Shown: positions 8,365 to 17,027, counted from the stretch's first letter. The stretch: 64,000 nucleotides of DNA from Desulfosporosinus orientis DSM 765 (GCF_000235605.1 NC_016584.1:2406001-2470000); one strand, 5' to 3'. Program-made: numbers and translations. Notes: generated by a model from the letters alone, not told the origin.

Positions 8365-9237
8365 TTAAAAGGAAGGCATAAACTCAGTCAGCCATCGACT
8401 TACTGCTTCCGAATTGATTCGCTGCCGGTTTATTAAAATATAGCTTTCCATACTTGGCGGTATCCTTTCGAGAAGCTTTACTTCCACTAGTGAACCTTCT
8501 TCCAGAAACCTCCTGGCGGCGGGCTCTATCATAAAGCTATAGCCAATTCCTTCTTTTAAAAATGTAATAATGTTGCTGCTAATATTGATATCCAGTGGAT
8601 ATACATAGTTTTTCGGAAAAACCGAGTAGAACCATTCTTGAAATGGTTCCGTCAGAATTGCAGAGGATAATAAAGGCAGATTTCTAAGCTCGTCGTCTGT
8701 GATAGCGCTTACAGTGGAACTGTTCTGCGAACCTGTAACCAATATGATTTTGTCGCTATAGAATGGTTCACATATCAATTGAGAAGATTTAATGTCCAAA
8801 TATGTAAATGCAATATCTAGCTGATTCTCATGAAGCATTTGTATCAGGTCTTCACTGTGTTCAATAGTGACTTTAATTGCAATTCTTTTATTTCGCTGTA
8901 TGTATTTAAGAATCATGTCCTGAACATGACAATCGTAAATTGAGTGAACAGCACCTATATTAAGCGTATCTTTGAATAATTCCAGAGCTTTAATCCTAGA
9001 AATAGCTGATGCATGTATGCTTAATAATTTTTTAGCATAGGGAAGAAAAATTTCTCCCGCATTTGTCAGTACAACATTTTTATTCGTGCGGATAAATAAG
9101 GTTTCACCAATATTATGTTCCAGTTGTTTAATCCTGCTGGTGATGGTAGATTGAACCACATGGAGCTGTTCCGCTGTTTTGGTAAAGTTTTTTAGCTTAG
9201 CTAAGCAAATGAAGGTTCTTAAAAGCTCATAGTCCAT
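8365..9237 (-). CDS. LysR-family transcriptional regulator
   Basis: Protein of 290 residues. The N-terminal winged helix-turn-helix (MDYELLRTFICLAKLKNFTKTAEQLHVVQSTITSRIKQLE) is a clear LysR domain, and the rest (about 90-290) is the periplasmic-binding-like effector domain. I chose ATG 9237 (MDYELL) over the GTG at 9249, as LysR proteins normally begin close to the first helix. It is divergent from the broken synthase and hydrolase at 9370-10128. An inverted repeat at 9281-9308 lies between them and is a likely binding site. Confidence 0.9.
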   Translation of the reverse strand: MDYELLRTFICLAKLKNFTKTAEQLHVVQSTITSRIKQLEHNIGETLFIRTNKNVVLTNAGEIFLPYAKKLLSIHASAISRIKALELFKDTLNIGAVHSIYDCHVQDMILKYIQRNKRIAIKVTIEHSEDLIQMLHENQLDIAFTYLDIKSSQLICEPFYSDKIILVTGSQNSSTVSAITDDELRNLPLLSSAILTEPFQEWFYSVFPKNYVYPLDINISSNIITFLKEGIGYSFMIEPAARRFLEEGSLVEVKLLERIPPSMESYILINRQRINSEAVSRWLTEFMPSF

Positions 9238-9280
9238 ACTGTAGATCACTCTTCTTTATAATCGATGTTTTCGATAGTTG

Positions 9281-9308
9281 CTATTTGATATATTCGTTAT
9301 TCAAATAG
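9281..9308. promoter_or_regulatory. Candidate LysR operator
   Basis: CTATTTGA and TCAAATAG form an exact 8-base inverted repeat around 12 bases in the divergent intergenic region. Such interrupted dyads containing T-N11-A are typical LysR sites, so autoregulation and control of the divergent transcript are likely. Confidence 0.55.
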
Positions 9309-9369
9309 AAAAGCCTCTTTTATAATCTAATTATGCGAAACTATTTTATAGGACGAAGAAATTGCATCG

Positions 9370-9570
9370 ATGTATTGCATTAAATGCGGCGAAAAATATC
9401 CTGTAGGAGATTGTTTTTTAGGATGCCCAAAATGCCTGGAAAAAGGCGAAAATGCCGCTCTTTCACTTCGGTATAAGGCATCAATTATTAACAGCACGAA
9501 GAAATTAGAATTGAATATAGCGATCGTATTATGCAGTAATTGGGATGCCCGGAGCGATGGGGAACTTTAA
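9370..9570 (+). pseudogene. N-terminal fragment of a PLP-dependent threonine-synthase-like enzyme
   Basis: The first 35 residues (MYCIKCGEKYPVGDC, then CPKC, ending ALSLRY) match the small zinc-ribbon start of threonine synthase-related PLP enzymes. After that the frame runs into unrelated residues and stops at 66, whereas the family has about 400 residues. The catalytic part is missing, so this is a remnant. It probably was the target of the divergent LysR regulator. Confidence 0.55.
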
Positions 9571-9588
9571 GTAAAGGAAGTAAGTACT

Positions 9589-10128
9589 ATGAATAATATT
9601 GTATTGTTGGTGGTAGATGTTCAAAGCGCGTTGATAAATGAACATCCTTATAATGAAGAAAAAATAATCGAAAATATAAGAGAATTAATTTCAACTGCAC
9701 GAGATAATAAAAAAGAAGTTCTATATGTACGTCATGATGACGGAAAAGGCACCGAACTTGAACATGGCACAGATGGATGGCAGATTTATTCTAAAATAGC
9801 ACCTAATGAGAATGAATTTATCTTTGAAAAAAAGTATAACAGCGCCTTTTATAAAACTGGATTAAAGGAGTATTTGGGCCGAAAAGAAATAGATACCATT
9901 ATACTGGTAGGGCTCCAAACAGAATATTGTATTGATGCTACTTGCAAAAGTGCCTTTGATTACGGATATAAAATAATTATTCCAGAAGATACAAACACAA
10001 CTTTTGATAATGAGTATCTCACTGGTAAGAAACTATATGAGTTTTATAACTATAAGATCTGGAATAAACGTTTTGCAGAAGTCATATCAGTTGAGGAAGT
10101 TAAAAGACTTTTAACCATGCCAACTTGA
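9589..10128 (+). CDS. Isochorismatase-family cysteine hydrolase
   Basis: Protein of 179 residues, the usual length for the family. The catalytic triad is visible: D10 in LLVVDVQSA, a lysine at 81-82 in FEKKYNSAF, and C114 in GLQTEYCIDAT. The cis-peptide-type G-(L/V)-Q segment is also present. These enzymes hydrolyse amides (nicotinamidase-like) or isochorismate; the substrate is unknown. AAAGGAAG precedes the ATG. The LysR regulator across the intergenic operator may control it. Confidence 0.88.
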   Translation: MNNIVLLVVDVQSALINEHPYNEEKIIENIRELISTARDNKKEVLYVRHDDGKGTELEHGTDGWQIYSKIAPNENEFIFEKKYNSAFYKTGLKEYLGRKEIDTIILVGLQTEYCIDATCKSAFDYGYKIIIPEDTNTTFDNEYLTGKKLYEFYNYKIWNKRFAEVISVEEVKRLLTMPT

Positions 10129-10332
10129 AAGCTGCATTCCGAAAAATTTTATCGCCCTACTTACCTCGCGCCCTGCTAAGCTCAAGAAGAAATAGCCGCC
10201 TGGATACAGCTAGCTGGTGGTCGAGTAGCGATGCTTCCAAAAGGAGGCCGGTTTCGAAGGTTGGGTGGGAGGAATAGCTAAATATCTATGATTTAAACGA
10301 AATAGTTTAACAGGAATACGAGGAGGCTTTAC

Positions 10333-10632
10333 ATGAGTGAATTTTTGAAACTAGAAGATTTTATTGAGCTTTCAGATGTAGGTTATGAAAAAGCCATCGT
10401 TCAATTTTTACAAGATAACGGGATAACAATTGATGATTTTGAGTATGTTGGGAAATGTGATTCTGAATGTCCGCAATGTGAAGCGGAAAGCTTTAGTGTC
10501 TGGCGAAGGGATATAGGATTTATTAAAGATGGTAAAATTTTTACTTCCGATTTAGATGCAGCTGATGATACATTAGACTTCGCTATATACTGGTGTAATA
10601 AATGCGGTAAGTGGACTACTTATATTGATTAA
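10333..10632 (+). CDS. Small zinc-ribbon protein of unknown function
   Basis: Acidic protein of 99 residues with two CxxC pairs (CPQC at about 52-55 and CNKC at about 90-93) that could bind one zinc ion. GAGGAGG is correctly spaced from ATG 10333. I do not recognise the family. The 204-base gap upstream (10129-10332) contains nothing that I can name. Confidence 0.65.
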   Translation: MSEFLKLEDFIELSDVGYEKAIVQFLQDNGITIDDFEYVGKCDSECPQCEAESFSVWRRDIGFIKDGKIFTSDLDAADDTLDFAIYWCNKCGKWTTYID

Positions 10633-10839
10633 CGCATTAATAGAATACCGTGGCTTGGAACTTCATGAAGCCAGAACTAATTTTATCATATTAAAGGAGC
10701 GCTGCTTTTTTGTAAATGGGGATGCTGACGAAGATGAGGCAGAGCTTAATTTGCATAATGCAAGATAGCGAGATCCGGAAAAATATAACCTGCCGTTAAG
10801 GGGAGAGCAAACAGAGTAGAGGATTAAGAGGTAAAGTGT

Positions 10840-11148
10840 ATGGAATTCAAAGTTGAAGACAAAGCAAGAGATATCATTCTAAAAAATGGTGGGAATTTAA
10901 TTGTAAAAAAAGAACTTGCCTACACTTGAAAGGGTTTCATCAACAGACTCAGGTCAGAGGCTGGCAACAAAACTAAAAGTCCTAAGTTCTATAATGAGTA
11001 TCAACATCAGGGAATCAAAATATTTATTGATAAAACCTTGGATGTGTCTAATCCTATTCACATTGACCTGCAATCAGATCTCCCTTCAGAACCGTCCTTT
11101 ACAATTAAAGGTGTGTGTCTTTGTAAAAATGGACCAGAAGGTTGGTGA
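10840..11148 (+). CDS. HesB/IscA-like small protein with in-frame UGA (candidate selenoprotein)
   Basis: From ATG 10840 one frame runs 102 residues to TGA 11146, broken only by a TGA at 10927-10929 (residue 30). Both sides of that codon look like one protein: MEFKVEDKARDIILKNGG before it, and HQGIKIFIDKTLDVSNPIHIDL and IKGVCLCKNG after it. This is the pattern of small HesB-like proteins known as the CC/Se motif family, in which selenocysteine or cysteine sits after the GG-x-I-V strand, just where this TGA lies. A hairpin with loop AGGTCA follows 15 bases later. The alternative is a pseudogene with a nonsense mutation; it lies next to a broken aminotransferase. The gene has a decayed paralogue at 27355. 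Confidence 0.5.
10944..10963 (+). promoter_or_regulatory. SECIS-like hairpin downstream of the in-frame UGA
   Basis: CAGACTC pairs with GAGGCTG (one mismatch) around the six-base loop AGGTCA; the loop begins 21 bases after the UGA. GTT/AAC (934-936/966-968) could extend the stem. The AGGUC loop resembles the apical loop of the E. coli fdhF SECIS as I remember it, and the distance is in the bacterial range. It is by eye only, not folded. Confidence 0.4.
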
Positions 11149-11374
11149 TTTTAAACTGGAAGTTTTTTTGGTAAACACGAATTTACTGATGAACATTGAG
11201 ATACTTATCGAAGAGTTCTGCAATACTTTAGTCGAAGAAAGCGGTGTTTTGTTACTGCCTTCATCTGTCTACTCGTATGAAGGGCAATATTTCAGAATGG
11301 GCTTTGGGAGAGCAAACTTTTCCCATAGTCTAAAGCAATTCGAAAAATACTTAAAACACAAAAATGTAAAGTAG
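11139..11374 (+). pseudogene. Aminotransferase remnant, internally deleted
   Basis: Compared with the intact aminotransferase at 27478-28593, this stretch keeps about 15 N-terminal codons (DFKLEVF), loses one T so that the frame shifts, and then jumps directly to the last 60 codons (MNIE through EEFCNTLVEESGVLLLP to HSLKQFEKYLKH). About 850 bases of the middle, including the PLP lysine, are gone. It ends 20 bases before a long palindrome, exactly as the intact copy does. Confidence 0.85.
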
Positions 11375-11394
11375 GGCGGGGGTAAGCGGCCGGG

Positions 11395-11436
11395 CTTGTA
11401 CCAAGAATTTTACGCGCGTAAGATTCTTGGTACAAG
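11395..11436. repeat. Long palindrome, copy 1
   Basis: A 42-base near-perfect palindrome with centre TTACGCGCGTAA and outer ends CTTGTACCAAG/CTTGGTACAAG; one base pair is mismatched. Copies are at 21205, 28607 and 32686. No T-run follows, so it is not a standard terminator. Confidence 0.9.
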
Positions 11437-11438
11437 GC

Positions 11439-11467
11439 TTGACACGGAAAGCAACAAGAGATAGTAT
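11439..11467 (+). promoter_or_regulatory. Promoter of the thi operon
   Basis: TTGACA (11439-11444), a 17-base spacer and TAGTAT (11462-11467). It begins two bases after the palindrome and places the transcript start about 10-15 bases before the first TPP aptamer. Confidence 0.6.
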
Positions 11468-11486
11468 GTAAAAAATAAAATATTTT

Positions 11487-11617
11487 GCGGGGGGACTCTT
11501 AGGAGTTGAGAAGGTAGAACCTGACCCTTAGAACCTGTCAGTTAACACTGGCGTAGGGAAGCAATCCATTATCAATGATGAAAAAGTGCTTTTCTTACTA
11601 AAGGAGAGCATTTTTTT
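11487..11617 (+). promoter_or_regulatory. TPP riboswitch 1 with terminator
   Basis: The aptamer at 11487-11563 has the THI-box elements GGGG-ACTC, GAGTTGAGA-GGT, ACCCTTAGAACCTG and GGCGTAGGGAAGC. An intrinsic terminator (TGCTTTTCTT/AAGGAGAGCA then T7) follows at 11587-11617. TPP binding would end transcription before thiM. The 3-prime part, from the aptamer end to the terminator, can act as antiterminator region. Confidence 0.92.
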
Positions 11618-11638
11618 ATTATAAAAACTGAATAAATT

Positions 11639-11768
11639 GCGGGGGGACTCTTAGGAGTTGAGAAGGTAAAACCTGACCCTTAGAACCTGTCAGTTAACAC
11701 TGGCGTAGGGAAGCAGTCCATTGTCAATGATGAAAAAGTGCTTTTCTTGCTAAAGGAGGGCATTTTTT
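11639..11768 (+). promoter_or_regulatory. TPP riboswitch 2 with terminator (tandem copy)
   Basis: Almost identical copy of the preceding unit, offset by 152 bases, with the same aptamer motifs at 11639-11715 and its own terminator (TGCTTTTCTT/AAGGAGGGCA, T6) at 11739-11768. Differences are few (for example GTAGAAC versus GTAAAAC). thiM starts 30 bases later. Two full aptamer-terminator units in series act as a two-input or steeper off switch. Confidence 0.92.
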
Positions 11769-11797
11769 ATTATAGAAACTGAGAAAGGAAGATATAA

Positions 11798-12634
11798 ATG
11801 GTTAACAAAGAGGAGATTCAAAACCAAATAATTCAGGCAGTTGAAACTGTAAGACGGACAAATCCTCTGGCAGGGTCGATCACCAACACAGTAACGATGA
11901 ATTTTGTGGCTAATGCACAGCTTGCTGTCGGGGGATCTGCGGCTATGGTTTATCTGCCTGATGAGGGCGAGTTTTTGGCAAAAGCCGGCGGAGCAACCTA
12001 CATAAACATGGGTACGCTTCTGCCGGTTTATGAGGAGACTTTACCCCATACAGCCAAGGTCTTGTACGATACGGGGAAGCCTTGGATCCTGGACCCGGTT
12101 GCGATTGGTATCGGCACCCTTAGAACTCAGCTGTTGAGGCAGTTTAAAGATTATAAACCCTCTGTGGTCAGAGGAAATGCCTCGGAAATTATCGCTTTGG
12201 CTGGTTTGTGGGGGTTGGACGGCGGTACGGATGTATCCAATGTCCGCGGCGTTGACTCTACGGATTCGGTCAATGCCGCCAAAGCTGCGGCTGTTGCCCT
12301 GGCAAAGTGGACAGGCGGGGCTGTTGCGGTATCGGGCGAAACGGATTTAATAACCGACGGTAACCTCATAGTCTTCTCTCAGGGAGGGTCCCACTTTATG
12401 GAGAAAATTACCGGGTTTGGCTGTTCCTTAGGGGGAGTGGCTGCGGTCTACGCAGCGGCCGCCTCGCCCTTTATTGCGGCACTTACTTCCACAGCGGTTT
12501 ACAATTTAGCGGGAAACCGGGCTGAAAACAAAGCGGACGCTCCCGGAAGTTTTCAGGTCCAGTTTCTGGATGAACTGTATAAGGCAACCGCAGAGGATAT
12601 TGCTGACAATCCATTGGAAATTGAGGAGGTTTAA
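11798..12634 (+). CDS. thiM: Hydroxyethylthiazole kinase
   Basis: ThiM phosphorylates 4-methyl-5-(2-hydroxyethyl)thiazole in thiamine salvage. 278 residues, family length. The N-terminus NPLAGSITNTVTMNFVANAQLAVGGSAAM is a clear ThiM signature; further on are WILDPVAIG, VRGNASEI, and the nucleotide-site loop MEKITGFGCSLGG near 208-222, where most relatives have GTGC. AAAGGAAG precedes ATG 11798. It is controlled by the tandem TPP riboswitches and followed by thiC. Confidence 0.95.
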   Translation: MVNKEEIQNQIIQAVETVRRTNPLAGSITNTVTMNFVANAQLAVGGSAAMVYLPDEGEFLAKAGGATYINMGTLLPVYEETLPHTAKVLYDTGKPWILDPVAIGIGTLRTQLLRQFKDYKPSVVRGNASEIIALAGLWGLDGGTDVSNVRGVDSTDSVNAAKAAAVALAKWTGGAVAVSGETDLITDGNLIVFSQGGSHFMEKITGFGCSLGGVAAVYAAAASPFIAALTSTAVYNLAGNRAENKADAPGSFQVQFLDELYKATAEDIADNPLEIEEV

Positions 12635-12668
12635 TCCGTGAATACCAAAGGGAGCATTAAACATAGTG

Positions 12669-12708
12669 CCACTTATCCCGCCGCTTAAAGAAGCAGGGGC
12701 ATAAGTGG
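12669..12708 (+). other. Structured thiM-thiC intergenic hairpin
   Basis: CCACTTAT pairs with ATAAGTGG, with inner CCC/GGG and GCTT/AAGC helices. There is no T-run, so it is not a terminator; it may stabilise or process the bicistronic message. Confidence 0.5.
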
Positions 12709-12736
12709 AAGTTATCTATATGGAGGAGGAATAGCC

Positions 12737-14041
12737 ATGAGAGAATATGCAACGCAGATGGAAGCGGCAAGAAAAGGAATTATCACCGAGGAACTGAAAA
12801 TAGTGGCAAATAAAGAGTTGATGACGGCAGAAGAGCTGATACCATTAGTTGCAGCCGGGAAAGTAGTCATCTGTGCGAACAAAAAACATAAATGTATCGA
12901 CCCCCAGGGAGTCGGCTCAATGCTGAAAACAAAGATCAATGTAAACCTTGGTGTTTCGAGAGACTGCAAGGATTATGATATAGAAATGAAAAAAGTGATG
13001 GAAGCGGTTAATATGGGTGCTCACGCAATCATGGATTTATCCTCACACGGAAATACGATTCCTTTTCGCAGAAAGCTGACAGCGAAATGTCCGGCTATGA
13101 TTGGAACAGTGCCGGTCTATGATTCTGTTATCCACTACCAGAGAGACTTAAACACCCTGACAGCAAAAGATTTTATTGATGTCGTAAGGCTTCATGCCGA
13201 GGATGGGGTTGATTTTGTTACCCTGCACTGTGGCATTACAAGAAAAACTATAGAACAGATAAAAACGCATAAACGAAAAATGAACATCGTCTCCAGGGGC
13301 GGCTCTCTGGTATTTGCCTGGATGTCTATGACCGGTGAAGAGAACCCCTTTTATGAGTATTACGATGAAATTCTTGATATCTGCCGTGAGCATGATGTGA
13401 CTATCTCATTGGGAGATGCCTGCAGACCGGGCTGCCTGGCAGATGCTTCGGATGTATGCCAGATTGAGGAGCTTGTGCGCCTGGGCGAGCTTACCAAAAG
13501 AGCCTGGGAAAAGGATGTCCAGGTAATAGTGGAGGGACCTGGGCATATGCCGATTGATCAGATTGCTGCCAATATAAAGATCCAGCAGACCATTTGCAAT
13601 GGAGCACCATTTTATGTATTAGGACCACTGGTAACGGATATTGCACCTGGCTATGACCATATCACATCGGCAATCGGAGGCGCTATTGCGGCTTCAGCAG
13701 GTGTCGCCTTTTTATGCTATGTGACACCTGCAGAACACTTGGCGCTGCCGAATTTAGAGGATGTAAAGCAAGGCATTATGGCCACAAAGATTGCTGCCCA
13801 TGCAGCAGATATTGCCAAAGGTGTAAGAGGGGCAAGGGAAATTGACGATAGGATGGCGGATGCAAGAAGGGTGTTTGACTGGGAAGCACAGTGGGAGTGC
13901 GCCATAGATCCGGAAACGGCAAAAAAAATCCGCGCTGACAGGAAGCCCGAGCATGAAGACTCCTGTTCCATGTGCGGAAAGTTTTGCGCAATACGAAGTA
14001 TGAACAAAGCACTTGCCGGAGAGTATATTGATATTTTGTAG
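12737..14041 (+). CDS. thiC: Phosphomethylpyrimidine synthase
   Basis: ThiC is a radical-SAM enzyme that turns aminoimidazole ribotide into HMP phosphate, the pyrimidine half of thiamine. 434 residues, the short bacterial form without the N-terminal extension. Visible are the GTVPVYD motif, the HCGITR strand, MSRGG-like [15 protein letters not shown], and the C-terminal CSMCGKFC cluster motif (CxxCx4C, at about 411-418). GGAGGAGG lies before ATG 12737. It follows thiM in the riboswitch-controlled operon. Confidence 0.96.
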   Translation: MREYATQMEAARKGIITEELKIVANKELMTAEELIPLVAAGKVVICANKKHKCIDPQGVGSMLKTKINVNLGVSRDCKDYDIEMKKVMEAVNMGAHAIMDLSSHGNTIPFRRKLTAKCPAMIGTVPVYDSVIHYQRDLNTLTAKDFIDVVRLHAEDGVDFVTLHCGITRKTIEQIKTHKRKMNIVSRGGSLVFAWMSMTGEENPFYEYYDEILDICREHDVTISLGDACRPGCLADASDVCQIEELVRLGELTKRAWEKDVQVIVEGPGHMPIDQIAANIKIQQTICNGAPFYVLGPLVTDIAPGYDHITSAIGGAIAASAGVAFLCYVTPAEHLALPNLEDVKQGIMATKIAAHAADIAKGVRGAREIDDRMADARRVFDWEAQWECAIDPETAKKIRADRKPEHEDSCSMCGKFCAIRSMNKALAGEYIDIL

Positions 14042-14118
14042 TTATAAACTTCACAGCCATTTTCCGACTGATGCAAAAGTATAGGCTATTAGCGATATTC
14101 AGTTTCAGCAAGCTGCGT

Positions 14119-14172
14119 AAAAAGACCACCTTTGTTAAATGCTGTCATTTATCATAAGTGGTCTTTTTCTTT
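14119..14172 (+). terminator. Terminator of the thi operon
   Basis: AAAAAGACCAC pairs with GTGGTCTTTTT around a 28-base loop; a T-rich stretch follows. Being symmetrical, it could work in both directions. Confidence 0.8.
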
Positions 14173-14351
14173 TTTAGATTAACTGCCAAATTCAGTAGTG
14201 GTTTAAATTGGATATTACTTATCTAAAATATTCCGCTATATTTATAACTTATTACTTGTTCTGAAAAGGAAGATGTTAGAAAAAAAGTATGATATTATAA
14301 ACATTAATAAAAAATTAAAATTTTAACATTATATTGGGAGGAGGACATTAA

Positions 14352-15044
14352 GTGGATAAAGTTAATATCCTAATTGTGGACGATGATAAAAATATATGTA
14401 AATTAATAAACCTGTATTTAAAAAAAGCAGAATACGAAACAACTATTTGTCATGATGGCAGCAAAGCTATTGATCTAATCCAAAAAACTAAAGTCGACTT
14501 GGTTTTACTGGATCTTATGATCCCCGAGATCAATGGTTGGGAGGTCTGTAAGCTCTTAAAAATTGAACACAATATTCCGGTCATTATGGTAAGTGCCAGG
14601 GATGTTATTAAGGATAAGATTGCCGGTTTTGACGCAGGGGCCGATGATTATATTGTTAAACCTTTTGATCCGGAGGAACTGGTGGCCAGGGTGAAGGCCA
14701 GGTTAAAGTCACGGACTTCGGAAATAAGAAACATCAAGGAAAAAAATGTTGTAACTATTCACAATTTGGCCATCGATATGGATCAGTACCAAGTAAGAAT
14801 GGATGGGCAAGAGGTTGACTTAAAACCGAAGGAAATCCAATTGCTCCATTTCTTGGCCAAGAATAAAAATATCGTTTTTACGAGAGAACAGCTTCTAGAG
14901 AAACTTTGGGATTATAATAATGCCGGAGATACAAGAACTGTCGATGTGCACATCAAGTGTCTCAGAGAAAAATTGAAGAATACCACCGGCGGCTGGAAAA
15001 TCAAAACAATATGGGGTGTTGGGTATAAAATGGAGGTCCAATAG
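14352..15044 (+). CDS. OmpR-family response regulator
   Basis: 230 residues. Receiver: VNILIVDDDKN with the acidic pair, phosphoacceptor in VLLDLMIPEINGW (about D53), and DDYIVKPF. The winged-helix effector at about 130-228 ends TIWGVGYKM. The GTG start at 14352 has GGGAGGAGG seven bases ahead. The sensor kinase follows one base after the stop. BaeR/ResD-like architecture. Candidate target boxes lie at 16480-16518. Confidence 0.93.
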   Translation: MDKVNILIVDDDKNICKLINLYLKKAEYETTICHDGSKAIDLIQKTKVDLVLLDLMIPEINGWEVCKLLKIEHNIPVIMVSARDVIKDKIAGFDAGADDYIVKPFDPEELVARVKARLKSRTSEIRNIKEKNVVTIHNLAIDMDQYQVRMDGQEVDLKPKEIQLLHFLAKNKNIVFTREQLLEKLWDYNNAGDTRTVDVHIKCLREKLKNTTGGWKIKTIWGVGYKMEVQ

Positions 15045-15045
15045 G

Positions 15046-16455
15046 ATGTTAAAAAGTATATTTTTACGCCTATTAGTCACCTACCTGCTAATTACTATTT
15101 TCGTGATAACATCTATGACTTTCATTGTTGCCAATATTTATAAAAATACTGTTTTTAAGGAGGAGAGAGAACATCTTGAGTCGGTTGCCCAAAGAGCGAA
15201 TAGTTTAGCCCAGGATTACTATAATCAACTAATTTCAGAGAAGGAACTTAACTCTGCGGTCAATGCCATGGGTTACAGTACAGAGTCGGTGATTTATGTC
15301 CTAAAAATCAATAAAGAGCATTTTGCAGAGCATCAGAAATTATTATTAAGTGGTCTAAATGAAGAATTTGTTGCTCAGGATTTAAAGTTGGTGCTGGACG
15401 GCCGGAAGGTTTTCCGCCAGGAACAGTACTCAGTAGGTTTCGGCACCTATGTTTTATTTTCAGGCAGTCCCTTGACTATTAACGGCAAGGTCGAAGGGGC
15501 AATCCTCGTGATTTCTCCGATCAATAACCTCAATCAAAATATTGCCCGCATGAACCTAATTATCTGGGCCGTGGCCGTAGCCATGATAATCGTGAGTGTG
15601 CCGTTTGTTTATTTAAACTCCAGGAGAATCTCCAAACCCATTAAAGAAATGGAAGTAACAGCACGCAAAATTGCTGCCGGAGAAAAAGCCGATCACACAG
15701 TGATTTTCTCCCAAGATGAAATTGGCCGCTTAGCCAACTCCTTTAATAACATGAAAGATCAAATAGAAAAAACAGAAAAAATGAGACAGGAATTGATTGC
15801 CGATGTTTCCCATGAACTAAGAACGCCATTGACCTCAATTAATGGATTTGTACAGGCCATTATTGACGGTGTCATAGAACCGGAAAACCATGGCGAGTAT
15901 TTACTCCTAATTCAGGATGAAGCTAAGCGTTTGATCAGGTTAACCTCCGATTTGTTAGACCTGGCTAAGCTTCAGTCCGGCGGAATTGAAATGTATAAGG
16001 AACGGATTAACTTATTTGCGCTAGTGGAAGGTGTTTTGGCTGTATTCAGCCCCCAAGCTGAGAACAAAGAGTTATCTATAATTAACCGTGTGGCCCAAGA
16101 GCTTTATGTTAGGGCTGATTCCTCAGCCTTAAAACAAGTATTAATTAATATCATTAGTAATGCAATCAAATATTCCCCGGCAAAGGGACAAATTATCGTA
16201 AACGCGGAGCAAGACAGTAATCATGTCCGCCTGGCAGTTTGTGATAACGGTATCGGGATAGCGGAGGAAGATTTGCCTTATATTTTTGAAAAATTTTATC
16301 GTTCCGACAGAGTTCGGAACTCGGAAGATAAAAGTACGGGACTCGGCTTATCCATCGCCAAAAATTTAATTGAGTTAAACGGGGGAAGTATTTGGGCTGA
16401 AAGTACAGAGAGAAGGGGAACTTCAGTCATATTCACTTTGCCTGTTGATTTTTAG
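15046..16455 (+). CDS. Sensor histidine kinase
   Basis: 469 residues. Membrane segments at about 10-31 and 169-190 enclose an extracytoplasmic sensor. A HAMP domain (about 190-243) follows, then HisKA with H256 in DVSHELRTPLTSI, and HATPase with NAIKYSP, DNGIGI and STGLGLSIAK. I start at ATG 15046 (GGAGG at 15032), rather than inside the regulator gene. It forms an operon with the preceding regulator. The signal is unknown; cell-envelope proteins follow. Confidence 0.93.
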   Translation: MLKSIFLRLLVTYLLITIFVITSMTFIVANIYKNTVFKEEREHLESVAQRANSLAQDYYNQLISEKELNSAVNAMGYSTESVIYVLKINKEHFAEHQKLLLSGLNEEFVAQDLKLVLDGRKVFRQEQYSVGFGTYVLFSGSPLTINGKVEGAILVISPINNLNQNIARMNLIIWAVAVAMIIVSVPFVYLNSRRISKPIKEMEVTARKIAAGEKADHTVIFSQDEIGRLANSFNNMKDQIEKTEKMRQELIADVSHELRTPLTSINGFVQAIIDGVIEPENHGEYLLLIQDEAKRLIRLTSDLLDLAKLQSGGIEMYKERINLFALVEGVLAVFSPQAENKELSIINRVAQELYVRADSSALKQVLINIISNAIKYSPAKGQIIVNAEQDSNHVRLAVCDNGIGIAEEDLPYIFEKFYRSDRVRNSEDKSTGLGLSIAKNLIELNGGSIWAESTERRGTSVIFTLPVDF

Positions 16456-16479
16456 ATTAAAAATTACAATTATTTTTTT

Positions 16480-16518
16480 TTTACAAATTGTTTACATTTA
16501 ATCTATGGCGATTTTACA
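16480..16518. promoter_or_regulatory. Three in-phase TTTACA boxes
   Basis: TTTACA occurs at 16480, 16491 and 16513: steps of 11 and 22 bases, i.e. one face of the helix. Direct repeats with this period are the usual binding layout of OmpR-family regulators. They precede the secreted-protein genes at 16595-17687. Confidence 0.5.
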
Positions 16519-16594
16519 ACTTGAGTTTAAAGTAGAGTTAATAGAGATGGGCAGTAGCTTATATTAATTATTAATCTGCAAGAAGGGGTGGACT

Positions 16595-17023
16595 ATGAAG
16601 AGATGGCTTGCTCTAATTACAACTGTCTTTGGGTTATGTCTTCTTGGCAGTCTGGCTTGCGCCAAAAGTATAGACATTCCTCCATCAGAAGTAATTGTTG
16701 ACAGCCAGCCAAATGGCTTGGACAACAACTTGGCGCCAGACAAGGTGAACCGCACTAAGACGTTGAGCCCCCCCGGCGATATTAAATTCCCGGAATCAAA
16801 CACAACGGAAGAATCAACTTCCCAGGCTGTTGGGGAGTCTCTTCGGAATGAACCAAACGGAGATATTACCATAATTACCAAGTCCAATAATGCATATACA
16901 GATGCCCAAAAATTAGAAACCCTGGAGGAGTTGACGGGGGAAATTGATAAACTTATTGAGAGTCTTAAAAATTTGGAAGATGTGCCGGATTCAGAATTAA
17001 GTTTTGAATGGCAAGGGAGTTGA
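16595..17023 (+). CDS. Secreted protein of unknown function
   Basis: 142 residues with an N-terminal signal peptide (MKRWLALITTVFGLCLLGSLACA, cleavage likely after ACA). The rest is hydrophilic, Asn/Thr/Glu rich, ending in a short helical, Leu/Glu-rich stretch (LEELTGEIDKLIESLKNLED). AAGGGGTGG precedes ATG 16595. I recognise no family. It follows the two-component system and its putative target boxes, and is followed by a second exported protein four bases away. Confidence 0.7.
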   Translation: MKRWLALITTVFGLCLLGSLACAKSIDIPPSEVIVDSQPNGLDNNLAPDKVNRTKTLSPPGDIKFPESNTTEESTSQAVGESLRNEPNGDITIITKSNNAYTDAQKLETLEELTGEIDKLIESLKNLEDVPDSELSFEWQGS

Positions 17024-17027
17024 CAAT

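Noticed and set aside
11395-11436. Palindromes considered as integron attC or phage att sites
   Set aside because: No integrase is nearby, they are perfect palindromes without the attC bulges, and they lie in four unrelated contexts.
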